Origin: Heligmosomoides polygyrus polygyrus
Taxonomy: Eukaryota; Nematoda; Chromadorea; Rhabditida; Heligmosomidae
Direction: 5' to 3'
Assembly: GCA_947396885.1 (NCBI GenBank)
Contig: OX377202.1
Location: 28,201,407-28,265,406 of the forward strand
Length of the DNA: 64,000 nucleotides
Shown: in pieces, positions 1 to 10,299 of the stretch
How the letters are laid out: every line of letters starts with the position of its first letter
Position numbering within the stretch: the first letter of the stretch is position 1
Notes under the pieces: model-generated
The model's input: the letters and a program-made list of their open reading frames with translations, nothing else
Databases searched by the model: none
What the model was told of the DNA's origin: nothing
Position numbers and translations under genes: made by a program

Positions 1-592
1 TGGCAGAATCGGAGAGGACTAACGGCACTATGATCCTACCTGCCTGCCGGGCGGCTTTTCCTACGTCGGGTCCAGCTGGCCCTACTGAACCATATTGGTC
101 GCGATGTCACTGCAGGGAGGCCGTGGGATGCTCGAGGACCTTCAGTGTAGTGGAAATCATATGGCTACTGCTGATCATCTTCTAAATAACGTCGCCGTAA
201 AACTGAACGTAGGCAATGCTGCAAAAAAGAAAAGAAAATTGGGTGTCATGAGGGTTAAGTTTACACTCTTCTTACGAAGACTTCTACTTGCTTTGTTTCA
301 TGCAAAGGTTAATCATTCCGGCATAACACTTATGCTGGGTGAGCCATCGCTAGAAAACTGCAACTGTTATCCTATTATAATATATAAGTCCTATAATAGG
401 CTCTATATCGAAGATATCAACACCTAAAAGGGAGTGCATCACTAACCCGCCGACGAGTGATTGGAAAAAGTACAATTTCTATCGTGTACAAAGCGCAGCA
501 CAGTTGAGAAAAACTTCGCTAACACACAATTCACTAACACAAACTCGCCCAAATATACAAATCGGGAGTAAGACCAGAACCAGCTTTGAGAG
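1..592. other. Unannotated, no recognisable gene
   Basis: The longest open frame here (95-427, 110 codons) has no motif I recognise and looks like chance. The sequence ends at the left target duplication of the first hAT element (585-592). Confidence 0.4.
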
Positions 593-1990
593 CAGTGGTG
601 CAGTTTTGGGCGTTGATTTTCTTAAACGATTTTTTAACCGAAAATTTTCGTTAAGTTTCCAGTAAATCGTTAGATTTCGTTAAAACATACAATAATTAGC
701 TGCAATCTAAATATTATTCCAAATGTGACAGTCAGGAAAAACGTTTTATCTTTTTACTCCAACTAGTAAACAACTAAAGTTAAACGAACGCAAGGTCACA
801 TGCTACAAAGTAACAAACAATTCACTAACAACATTGAGTAGACTGAAAATAAATCAGCTATCAACAGCAAATTAGAGTTCCAATTTGATCAGGCAGACCC
901 CGGAATCTCTACCCTTTCTTAGTTTTCTGCAAAGTCATTTTGTGTGACTGTTCTACGAGCATGTACATACATACAATCTCGATGCGGGCATCAGCCCACG
1001 AAGTACCGAAGGAACGACGCAATAGGCCCGGGGGAGATCACCTTGTACATTGTGGATATTCGCATTGGAAAGAATGCAAATGTATCTCCAGTTACATCAG
1101 AAATGGACTAGGCTCTTCGTCATTGGTAGGTCTCAACGATGCTGCATGAATCTTTTTTGTACAACACCAAACGTTGTACTGGGATGTACTACAAGTTGAC
1201 CCCGGCCGAGCCTGTTTGCGCGGAAGGAAATAATAAAAATGCAATTAAAAACTTACAAGTGGAATGTCAACGTTTAGAAAGAGCTGTTTTCCAATTTTTC
1301 GCAAATCATTTAAAGCATGTCCAGCGGCCGAGAACCTCGGTCCTTGGTCTCGAAGGTTCCAGGTTGCGAGCAAAAATATTCTGGGATTAGCAGCGCCAAG
1401 TAGGGATAGGCAGATCTTACGAGGAGACCAGAACAGTATTTTAGTAGATTCACTGACGTGCTTGGTATTTCGGTGAAGAACTTTTCTAGCTCCCAAATGT
1501 GCTACTTCCAAAAATTTAAATACACCATAGAAGCCATGAGAAATAGAATGAAGGTAAAAATAAAACAGTATTTGGACGCTGTTGCCGACGTCACAGAGAC
1601 AAGCCCATAGGTCAAACGCAATTGGCATTGGAGTGCAATATCTTCTCGCCAGGGCTTGTTCATACTTGTCGACGAAAGCCGCAGGAGCGATTGGTCGGCC
1701 AAGCAAATCTTTCCTGCGGTTCCCGTCGCAAAGTAGGAAGAGGCTCCTACGGCTATGTCAGAGCGGATTGTGTCAGTTTAGTCTTACCGATTTCAATAGT
1801 TTCTCAGGAGAGACCTAATCGAGAGGGTGAGGCCTGCAATACTAGTGAAGACCTAGAGGAGATGTGATAAACGTATTAAGAAAACAGTCCGTTAAAAAAT
1901 TTCCGTTTAGTCGTTAGGCAAAATTTTAACGAAAAATGCCGTTAAATCGTTAAATTCTTTAAATCGTCAACCGTTAAATGTGCACCCGTG
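593..1990 (-). mobile_element. hAT-superfamily DNA transposon, decayed non-autonomous copy
   Basis: The right end, read inward, is CACGGGTGCACATTTAACGG, nearly identical to the end of the hAT copy at 2992. The left end reads CAGTGGTGCA. It is flanked by near-matching 8-bp duplications, TTTGAGAG (585-592) and TTCGAGAG (1991-1998), as expected for hAT. Both subterminal regions carry many TTAACG-type motifs (about 610-690 and 1885-1980). A minus-strand remnant in the middle resembles the hAT C-terminal dimerisation region. There is no intact transposase, so the copy would need a partner in trans. Mismatches in the ends and duplication suggest it is older than the copy at 2992. Confidence 0.8.
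1260..1500 (-). pseudogene. hAT transposase C-terminal (dimerisation domain) remnant
   Basis: The minus-strand reading contains FSAAGHALNDLRK followed by LFLNVDI. This is the pattern of the hAT C-terminal dimerisation domain, where a conserved FSAAG block precedes a hydrophobic helix. The 153-codon open frame around it (1245-1706) starts on no clear family start and has no catalytic residues. A related stretch lies on the plus strand at about 3560-3730 in the second hAT copy, so the two copies are in opposite orientation. The remnant is too short to act. The family call rests on this block plus the 8-bp target duplication and CAGGGGTG-type ends. Confidence 0.55.
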
Positions 1991-1998
1991 TTCGAGAG

Positions 1999-2912
1999 TG
2001 TCACGAAAACGTTTTGCAAAGAGCGTCTCGAGGAGATCACTCTGTCGCTCTTGGTTTTCACAGAAAATGAATGACATTCTCCATTGACACTTATACGAAA
2101 GACCTTAGAAAGTGCCCCCACTCCTCGGAACGCTATTTCGTTAATGAATAGCAGCGATTAGCATCTTGCTGGTGACTTGCTGGCTCGCATGCTTAACTCG
2201 CAGCTCCACAGGATTGACCAGAAAAATCCTTCGCCTTTAGAGAGCATTTTCTAATGTGCCGCCTTAACAAGATGACGAGAGCGATTTTCGCGTGTCTGGC
2301 CCGTGGGACGAAGAGCGCCGCACAAAGGTGACACGACATATCGTGACCCCAACTTCGTCCAAGGAGAAATTTGGGTGCCAAACACGATCCTTATGCTCGT
2401 TTCAACAGTTGCGGCCGAGTACTCTCAACCCCACGTAGTTAACTAGGATGGTCGTAGCAGGATGGTAAGAAAGACGGGAGGAATGAGTCCGATGCAGCTA
2501 AAACGCTGTCCAGGAGCTTATTCTGGTGCATATAACGAATCACGTCCGTTTTTAAAATTTCAGCCAACTAGCGAGGGAATGTTGCGATAGATATGGGTGA
2601 GCTCACCAGCGCATACATACCTACGGTCACATACCCTGGCGATGAACGTTCTGCCTTGTGGAAGGACGCAGATATAGATTGAAATTCGTGGTTCGTTGTA
2701 GATTTATTGTCCACAAGGCAAGTAAAAATGTGTGATTGTAAAACAAGGAAAGAATGAGCAATCGAACAGAGTGATTCAACAATGATCAGCTATGTCATCA
2801 AAGGAGAGAATCTAAGCAGAATTCAAAGGAGAAAAAGGAAGCTATTGAAGATGCTAAGAAGAAAAACAATGATCGGAGATTGTTATGAAGGTGAAATTGA
2901 ACTCCTTACTAA
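1999..2912. other. Unannotated, no recognisable gene
   Basis: I see no family motif or clear repeat. The lysine-rich reading near 2815-2905 is short and broken by stops. A possible exon begins just after a stop codon at 2910-2912. Confidence 0.3.
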
Positions 2913-2991
2913 AAAACGGAGGTAAGATTTGTCGAAATCGTCGAAATAGACATCGGTATCGTGTTCAGCATCCTGAATAACCTATCTGGAC

Positions 2992-4623
2992 CAGGGGTGC
3001 ACATTTAACGGTTAACGATTTAACGAATTTAACGAAATAACGGTATTTTTCGTTAAAATCTGGCTTAACGACTTAACGGAAGTTTTTGGAAATTTAACGG
3101 AATTTTTAACGGACGTTTTTCTCAGTGAGTTCATCACATTTAGCCTTAGTCTTCACTAATGTTGCAGGTCCCATCCTCCCTATTATGACTGTTCCCAAAA
3201 AACTATTGAAATCAGCAACAATATTTTAATGCTTGCATTAATTTGTTTTGAATTTTGAAATTTTTAAAATGGATTCTGGCGGTGCGTGTAGCGCAGTCGG
3301 AGGAGGTACCAGCTGTCGCGTGCCCCGATACCAGGTTCCTGGATTTCCCGCCCAGGCCAACTAAGCCTTCCGTGGTCGGTGAGTTGGTAAATACCAGACC
3401 TGTCTCTTGTTCATCGGCTGGCCATCACGAGTCATTGTACTACCAAGTACGCATTCAAATCCCCTCCACGACAGCGCGTAGAAGTAGGGTGCATGGCGGG
3501 AATAGTGACTGAGTAATGCCACCCTTTATCCTTCTATCGTTTAATGCATTTTGGACCTACAAATTTGTTCGCCGAGCCCCCAAGCATGTCAACGAATCCA
3601 CAAAGATCTAACCTCCTTGTGAGATATGCACATCCTCACCTGGCAATGCTTATCTAAGAACACTTTTGTTCGCCACCTGAAAGACGGTGAGAATGTTTTC
3701 GGCCGCTGGACATATTTTAAACGATTTAAAAACGCTAATAACAAAAATTTGGAAAGCTACCTTTTCTTAACATTAACACGTTGAGACGTATCACACCTTT
3801 GGGCAGTGTAGGACCGTGTGACACGATGTCGTGTCACACTCTTGCCGTTGCAAAAAATGGACTGGTCCCACACACTAGGCACTCGAAAATCGTGCGTTTG
3901 ACAACGTGTTCACATTCCACTGACAGGCTTTGAATTGTATTTTTATTAAATCTTTAATGGGTTGGTGCCCGCATCGAGTTTGCATATGCTCGTAGAACAG
4001 TCACTCGAAACGGTTTCGCAAAGATCTAGGATAGGGGAACTCCGGGTTTTGCCTGATCGCACATTTTAAGACTCCTTGACGGTAACCATCTTGAATCAGG
4101 GTGTGGAATAAAAACGATAATTAATTTTGAATCTTGATTAACAATTCCATCGTGTTCTTATTCCACACCCTATAGATAATTTGTAGCTGAAGGCTTTTTT
4201 ATGTATTTTTCTGTGTTTGATGATGATGATGAATTGCCTATTTTACGTTGCAGTGTTACAATCGGCGGGATGGCGTTATACCCCCGCCCTCTAAACGAAT
4301 CGTGGCAAATGTCTGGGTCTCCACTACTATCTCGTAAGGCAGCCACTGGACTCTCGAGCAAGCCCAGGGGTTGGGGGTGGGCGTGCCAGGGGACGAGGGG
4401 GTAGAACGCTCGATCCTCGTTACACTCCATTCCTTGAACTCTAGCTGTTGACTTCTAGAAGTTGAAACGCATGTTTTCCTTGATTTTTTTCACTTGAAAT
4501 AATGGTTTGCAGCTAACTGTACTTTTTAACGAAATTTAACGATTTACCGGAAATTTAACGGAAATTTCCCGTTAAAAAATTTCGTTAAAAAATTTAACGC
4601 ACAGAATTTTGTTTGCACCCCTG
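2992..4623 (+). mobile_element. hAT-superfamily DNA transposon, non-autonomous, 1632 bp
   Basis: The left end is CAGGGGTGCACATTTAACGG and the right end, inverted, is CAGGGGTGCAAA. A perfect 8-bp duplication, ATCTGGAC, lies at 2984-2991 and 4624-4631. Both ends run into dense arrays of TTTAACG / TTAACGG motifs (3005-3115 and 4525-4605) that may bind transposase. The interior has no intact transposase. It carries a decayed hAT C-terminal region (about 3560-3730) and a nested tRNA-derived SINE (3280-3542). The exact duplication suggests this copy is younger than the relative at 593. Confidence 0.88.
3280..3542 (+). mobile_element. tRNA-derived SINE nested in a hAT element
   Basis: The 5' end has a pol III A box, TAGCGCAGTCGG (3289-3300), matching TRGCNNAGYNGG. 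A B-box-like stretch, GGTTCCTGGATTTCC, follows at 3334-3348. The 3' end is CTTTATCCTT, the shared tail of this family. Imperfect duplications AATGGATTCTGG (3268-3279) and AATGCATTTTGG (3543-3554) flank it. It encodes nothing; transcription would come from the internal promoter and mobilisation from a LINE in trans. Confidence 0.8.
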
Positions 4624-4813
4624 ATCTGGACCAGGTTTGGATGGACCGGATATCATTCCTGTTAAAATAATATGCCATCGCGCACCACTGAGCGACGGTG
4701 CCGTGAACATGTTAAAGAAGAAGGTAAAAGAATGGAAGTCGTCTCCCAAACGTGAACAGGGAAAGAAAAAAGGTAAAGGAAGGTTCTGTAAGAATCCGAA
4801 GCGTGTGAATCGA

Positions 4814-5081
4814 GGGGCCGGATTCATCAACGACTAACTCACGGGTATAGGGGGTTCTCTACATGACTCGTATCTTATCTCTATCCCTTATACCCCGCAT
4901 ACCCATGGGTTTAATTATTGATGAATCCGGTTCCAGATGTAATGCAAATCCCACAATTCATTACTGGAAGCGGTGCGCGGCCGCTTATCAAGCGATAGGT
5001 ATAACATTTCGCCGCGCTATTTGGGATTTCGGCTGTATTTTCTGTGTTCGATTGATCTAAGTCGTTGATGAATCCGGCCCC
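4814..5081. repeat. 268-bp element with perfect 22-bp terminal inverted repeats
   Basis: GGGGCCGGATTCATCAACGA plus CT (4814-4835) recurs as its exact reverse complement at 5060-5081. A third partial copy of the same motif lies on the minus strand at 4917-4935. There is no open frame of note. I see no clear target duplication. It could be a small MITE of unknown superfamily or two inverted copies of a repeat end. Confidence 0.55.
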
Positions 5082-5319
5082 AGGTGTTCTTTGATAGATA
5101 TCCCACCCTGGTTCCGTACGAAACCACAACAGCGGGACCCGTCAGGAACACGACAAAAAGCACCAAAAATTGCATCGAATCACTGCATTGATGAACAGAA
5201 AATGCGTGACCCTACTCTAGGACAACGGTCAGCGACGTTTCGCTGATGACAATGAAAAGCTGTTTGAGTTGGTATGTGAATCCCTTGATCATCCTCCGCA
5301 CTCGCAAGACCCTCCTAGA

Positions 5320-5460
5320 GTCTGCCGCTTTTTCAAGCATTTCGACATTTTCTTGCATGAGCAACGCTTGCGGAACCAAGACGATGCGAAAAAGCCACTG
5401 GACTATTTCGTCGCCTCCAGGGCTCAAGAATTTTACGCCGCTGGAATATCTATGCTGTAA
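5320..5460 (+). pseudogene. mariner transposase C-terminal fragment
   Basis: The reading FFKHFDIFLHEQRLRNQDD, followed by FVASRAQEFYAAGISML, matches the mariner C-terminus, where a helix after the third catalytic aspartate leads to FYATGI-type residues. Nothing upstream matches the rest of the transposase and I find no terminal repeats. It is a fragment about 45 residues long. It is on the opposite strand to the neighbouring mariner at 5600 and differs in sequence, so it is a separate event. Confidence 0.6.
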
Positions 5461-5599
5461 CAGTTTCTCATTGGAATATGTTGATTCTTCTGGTTTGTGA
5501 TTTCGGTTGAAAAGCTTTCTTTTCGAGCGAGTATAGCATTTCATAGTTGCTTCAAGATGGTCACTGTCTTGATGCCACTGTAATATAACTTCCCTACTA

Positions 5600-6860
5600 T
5601 TAGGTTGGAAAAAAAGTCTTTTCATTTTTTTCAAAGATTTATTACTTCACAACTACAAAGTCAAATCAATTGAGATAAACTCTATTTTGTTCTACTACAC
5701 TTCTCCAAAGACTGGGTGATTTTCCAATTCCTCTCGCTTAAAAGACTGCAGTTCTGGAGTCGAACCATTGATAAATCCAATTTTTGAGGTCTTCATCCGT
5801 TCCAAAATATTTCTCTCCAATTTCTTGCTTGAGAGCACGGAAGAGATGGTAGTCGGCAGGGGCGAGATCAGGGCTATACGGTGGATGTGGCATTACCTCC
5901 CAGCCCATCCCCTTTATTGTTTCTCTTGTGAGTCTTGCAACACGTGGTTTTGCATCGTCATGCAGGATCATCACCTTCGACTTCTCCGGCCTGTTTTCTT
6001 GGAGAGTTGCGACGACTTTGTGGAGTTGGCCGCAGTATGTGACAGCAGTAAGTGTCTCTCCACTTCTGAGAGTTTGCCGATAAATCACTCCTCTGATATC
6101 CACCAAACACTCAAGAGAATCTTCCGTTCGTGAACATTGGGCTTCAGATCAGACTTAGGGCTCTCTCCCTTTTGTACCCATTGCCTTTTCCTCGGAAGTT
6201 GGCACACAGAACCCAGGACTCTTCGCCTGTCACAATCCGCGGAAGAAACGATTTTCTTCCTTATCTGGACAGAAGAGAAGCAGCGATGGAGAGCCGTCGA
6301 CCTTTCTGAGTGTCTGACAGGGCATGTGGAATCCAAGCTCCAAATTTCCATGAAAGCCAAGATTCTTCAGATGGATCCCCACTATCCTATGAGACACTTC
6401 GAGCTTCTCTGCCAGCTGACGTGTCGTCTGCCAACTATCGGTACGAAGAAGATGGTGTAGTTCACTGTCGTCCAATCCAGTTGGCCTTCCTGACCATGCT
6501 TTGCCCTCAGTGAATAATTTCCCTTTAAAGACTTTCCGAACCACTCATAACAGGCGCGATGAGTAGTAGATCCCAAGCCATATATGTGGTTAATTTGGTC
6601 TGCTGCCTGACGTGCTGTGGATTCTTTAATGAATTCTTGAAGAATGCCGTGCTGAAAACGGCCATGAGGTAGATCTGGCATTGAGTTCGGAAGATTGGAT
6701 GGATAACGAATTACAAGAAGAGTCTTAACCTGTGTCTGCGTGCGAACGGTAGACAAGTGTGATAGGATTACGAAATCAGCAATCAACATTGGCTAGTGCG
6801 TTTACAAGGGGAAGGGTAAAAAAAATTTCGAAGTGTGAAGAGACTTTTTTTCCAACCTAA
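5600..6860 (-). mobile_element. mariner transposon, decayed, 1261 bp
   Basis: The ends TTAGGTTGGAAAAAAAGTCT are inverted and near-identical (about 24 of 25 bases) and TA flanks both sides (5598-5599, 6861-6862). The size is normal for mariner. The transposase lies on the minus strand but is broken by frameshifts (see the pseudogene entry). Its terminal repeats differ from the other mariners here, so it is a distinct lineage. Confidence 0.92.
5738..6789 (-). pseudogene. mariner transposase, frameshifted (DD34D)
   Basis: Overlapping minus-strand frames together cover most of a mariner transposase. The N-terminal helix-turn-helix region lies near 6400-6790 and the catalytic domain nearer 5740-6360. 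The C-terminal frame (5738-6106) holds MILHDDAKPRVA and PYSPDLAPADYHLF, with 34 residues between the second and third catalytic aspartates. This enzyme family cuts and pastes DNA at TA. At least two frame changes (around 6100-6230 and 6400-6540) break it, so it should be inactive. Confidence 0.85.
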
Positions 6861-6862
6861 TA

Positions 6863-7930
6863 TAACGTGGAGCAGAAAAAAGAGATTGAGGTGGTAAATG
6901 ATATTTAGTATGACACAAGAGGTTTGTCTGGGGTGTGGTGCACGAACAGAGTCGAAAGGACAGGCTTGTATGGCTCAGTCGCGATTCGAACTTGAAGCTA
7001 ATCAGTGATGCGTGCAAGAACAGAGCCACGAGACGAATGCGTCGCTTCCAGATCGGAAGTACCTACCCCGATCTATTATAAAAACCACTAAAGAAACAGT
7101 CGCTCCAAAACGAGATATCAGGAACGCACAATATCCAGGGAACCGCAGGGTCAAACAATTGCCTGCGAACGATTAACAAAGGCCTAGAAGTTGTAAGGAC
7201 CGACAGAGCAGCGGTCCACTCCATACGCAGACTGGGCACAAAAGCACACACATCCTCACTACGACACGCCTAAAACTCGCATCAGTGAGGCGACGAAGCA
7301 GTGCTTCGCCTCTCGTTCATCGGTTAAAAGTACAGCGAGTTTTTTTCTGCGAGAATTAGGACACAGTCGCACTTTTTCTGGTCGCACTGATATCTCAGCG
7401 AACTGGAGATCTGCAGAAATGTCTGCAAGGAAAGCAAGGAGGTGGCTACAGATTGAACACCAGTACAAAGGACACGCGCTTCGTTTTCGCAATCACTTCG
7501 TGGAAGAAGCGGATTTCTGTGGTTTTTTGCTGACAGACACTCATCGTTACGTCCAGAAGCTCTCATGCTTTATACCTAACCCACTTATTGTTCTTCTTCA
7601 GCTGCCTCAGATCAAAGCGGGTTCCGCCTGCCTTGAACGTAAATGCCACTTTTTCTCTCATTGGATTGATCGAGATGAGGACCAGATGCTTTCAGATCAC
7701 TGCGTAAGAGCCTCATCTCTCATGGGTCTTTCAACCTAACCACTTCAACTCCTGGCCGCTGTTGAAGCTTTTGGGTAGGAACTTCGCTTCATGCTCTCGT
7801 CTAGGGTCCTCTACCACTGTGGAATCCCTATGATTTCTCTATCTGCAAAGTTTTCATAGCCATTGCTAACCTTGCTTTAAAAAAGTTAGATGTCCGCTTC
7901 CCCAAATCCTTCGTTTCTTAATCTGTAGCT
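6863..7930. other. Unannotated, no recognisable gene
   Basis: Several open frames of 60-106 codons overlap on both strands with no motif I know. A short imperfect hairpin (GAGGCG...GCCTC) sits at about 7293-7318. I see no transposon ends. Confidence 0.3.
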
Positions 7931-7934
7931 GTAG

Positions 7935-8215
7935 AAGGATAAGAGGATTAAGGTAAAAACATGCGAAAATGTGATCGCCATCCCTATGAGGGATGGGAAA
8001 CAAATTCTAGTTCTAGGGTATCGTAGAAGCCGTATTAAATGCGGAATTGGCCTATGCAACGACTTGCGGTGGCCAGTGGGTAAAGGAGCCAGTGTTTTGT
8101 CCTTCTCAAAGAAGCCTAATACCAATCAACCGAGGTATAGGAGCCTTTGATTGACTTGGGTAAGACACCGATTTTGAACCGATTCAGCGCCTTTTTCGAC
8201 TGCTCTGCGCGCAGT
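7935..8215 (-). mobile_element. tRNA-derived SINE, diverged copy
   Basis: Minus-strand relative of the copy at 8954. Landmarks include the middle block (TTGCGGTGGCCAGTGGGTAA region) and, at the 5' end, a decayed A-box complement near 8195-8210. The tail lies near 7935. It is the most diverged of three consecutive same-strand copies. Confidence 0.6.
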
Positions 8216-8223
8216 GAAAACTG

Positions 8224-8505
8224 TAGAAGATAAAGGATAAAGAAGAGTCTTGACCAATCCTTTTTGCGATGCACCAATCCATTTCTATGGGATGTAGTGG
8301 AGGCGAATGCGTATTTGGCCTATACAATCAGTTGCGTGGCCTGCCAATAAACAAATCAATGCTTTAACCTTCCGAAGCAAGTCTGGAGCGATTCTCCGTC
8401 CTCGAAGGGGTGAAAGGCTGGCCTGAGCGGGAAATCCAGACCAGGTTAAGAAAACTTGGATTATGTACATGGAATCTGGAGCCTTCTACGACTGCCCTTA
8501 AACGC
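8224..8505 (-). mobile_element. tRNA-derived SINE
   Basis: The tail complement GATAAAGGATAAAG lies at 8230-8243, and the body follows the family through the B-box region near 8425-8450. The 5' end is near 8490-8505, where the A-box complement (ACGACTGCCC) is recognisable. It lies head to tail with the copy at 7935. Confidence 0.75.
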
Positions 8506-8941
8506 CACCCGGGAGGCCACAGTGGTTAATAAGTCAGGAATGCTTGAACACTCCCTATTCCTCTCTTAACCTTCGTCTTAGCTAGGAGATGGTTGCGAAG
8601 AAGTTTGACCATTCTAGGACCTAAATCGGGAGCGTGTAGGTGTAGATTACTCTGCATAGCGCAGATTTTAAACTGGTCCCGCGCTGGAAAACAACATTTT
8701 GTGTCCCTAGCCCTTCATAGGCAGACTATTCCAATTAACCGACAGTAGGAAGGGCGTCTAGGCTAACTTGCTTGTGAACCGAACCCGAATTCCATACGTG
8801 GTCCATGTTGCTCCTGCCAGCTATGTACGCCACATATGCCCGAGCTTTTGAGCAAGTCCATGTGCTTTTAATTTTACCCTTAAATAAGAAAAAATGTGAC
8901 TCGATCAGCTGAGAAACGATAAGGTACAAGGCAAACATGTC
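8506..8941. other. Unannotated spacer between SINE copies
   Basis: About 430 bases with no motif or open frame worth naming. Confidence 0.3.
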
Positions 8942-8953
8942 CTCTACTTCTTA

Positions 8954-9247
8954 AAGGATAAAGGATAAAAGACGGCGTATTGAATCCTCTTTGGGATGGG
9001 CCAGAATGCATTCTACTTCTACGGGATGTCGTGGGGGCAAGTTGAATGCGTATTTGGCCATACAATGACTTGCGGTGGCTAGCCGATGAACAAGTCAGCG
9101 CTTTATCCTTCCCAGACAAGTCTGGTACCAATTCACCGACCCCGGAGGGATGGAAGGCTTGGTTGGCCTGGGCGGGAAATCCGAACCAGGAACCTGGTAT
9201 CGAGTGCGGGCGACAGCCGGAGTCCTCTATCTGCGCTCTATGCGTCT
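8954..9247 (-). mobile_element. tRNA-derived SINE, complete copy with 12-bp target duplication
   Basis: This is the reference copy of the family here, 294 bp. It is flanked by a perfect 12-bp duplication, CTCTACTTCTTA (8942-8953 and 9248-9259), the mark of target-primed reverse transcription. The 3' end (left side) is AAGGATAAAGGATAAAAG, i.e. a (TTTATCC)n tail on the sense strand. The 5' end carries the tRNA-like region with an A-box relic near 9225-9240 and a B box near 9176-9190. It has no coding potential. Confidence 0.9.
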
Positions 9248-9259
9248 CTCTACTTCTTA

Positions 9260-10009
9260 TGAAACCAAGTGGATAGCAACCTTGTGTCTTAATGAGCAAG
9301 CATACACACCTATCACCAAGTTCGGCGGCCTTAAAACCGGATCATTCTGCTGTTATACTACATACGCTTAATGAAAGAGACTCAGAACGAGATCAATTTC
9401 TATGCGGTTCAACAGAGCAATCTCCGACGTCCTACACGTTTTGGAGGAAAAGAATTTGTCGCCGCCAAAAGACACACTACTGGCGCGTCCACAACCACAC
9501 CTTGCAGACTGGGCTTAAAGCAGAATTTGCTGCTAATCCGTTCTACGCTCTGAAGAAATATAGTATAAAAGCTCAGGTAGAGATCAATATAGAAGGTTCT
9601 AGCAACCCTCCACTCACCCAGAACATCGAGTTTAAACATAAAACAAATAGAGTTTCGGCGGAAATCGGTAGTCAGATTGCACCCATCAACATCATTAGAG
9701 TCCTTACGAATAAGACTTGTATATTGAGGCGAAGCCACTATCTCTCAGCAGCATGGTATAAACTTTTACCTGCTCACTGTAGGAATTAGAGGAAGATTAG
9801 TATCCTGCATCTGATAAACACACCTCTTTTTTAGAAAGCATACTCCTATTTTGCATATTTGTAAACGTGACTTCTCAAGAATCAAGAAGTGAGCCATGCG
9901 AAATCTCAAGGCGTTAATCCTTGCCGAATTCCTTGATGGGTTGAACGATTAAATCTACAAACTTGTCAATGCATGTAGAAATTGAATTCTTTACAGCAAC
10001 ACATCCAGA
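9260..10009. other. Unannotated, one 165-codon open frame
   Basis: A plus-strand frame runs from 9292 to 9789 (165 codons). It has no signal peptide, domain or repeat that I recognise, and no homologous stretch elsewhere in the window. It starts close to a SINE insertion site. I do not call it a gene. Confidence 0.3.
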
Positions 10010-10011
10010 AT

Positions 10012-10272
10012 TAAGGATAAACGCCAGCGTTCGTTTCTATCGTGGGATGCGCCACCCATTCTGCTTCTACGGGATATCGTGGATACAGTTGAATTCGTGT
10101 TCCGTCTATACAATCACGTGCGATGAAGGCAATGCTTTATCCTTGCCAGACAAGTTGGCATCCAGTTTACCGATCCCGGAGGCATGCAAAGGGTGTTGCT
10201 CTGAGCGGAAACCGGTGAGCCATGAATCTATTCGAGGTACTGGGAACCTCCTTTGACTGCGCTACACACGCT
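10012..10272 (-). mobile_element. tRNA-derived SINE beside a foldback repeat
   Basis: The tail complement TTAAGGATAAACG starts it and GACTGCGCTACACACGC (10255-10271) is the A-box end. Body blocks match the copy at 8954. The 5' end abuts the foldback repeat starting near 10300. The SINE at 53865 has the same neighbour on the same side. Confidence 0.8.
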
Positions 10273-10299
10273 CACAATAAACATGATAATAATATGTAC

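Larger units (their letters stand above)
2913..4837 (+). pseudogene. Exon-like open frame split by a hAT insertion
   Basis: If the hAT element (2992-4623) and one copy of its 8-bp duplication are removed, the frame from 2913 to 2991 joins exactly to 4632-4837. This gives about 95 open codons. The reading includes VFSILNNLSGPGLDGPDII and then a basic KGKGRFCKNPKRVNR segment. I do not recognise the protein. The last residues fall within the inverted repeat that starts at 4814, so the native frame probably ended or spliced earlier. Continuity across the insertion site could be chance over 95 codons, but composition and frame are coding-like. It may be an exon of a host gene or another transposon relic. 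Confidence 0.35.

Noticed and set aside
9292..9789. 165-codon plus-strand open frame
   Set aside because: No motif, no repeat of it elsewhere and no coding-like pattern. An ATG-to-stop run of this size is expected by chance in a 64-kb window.
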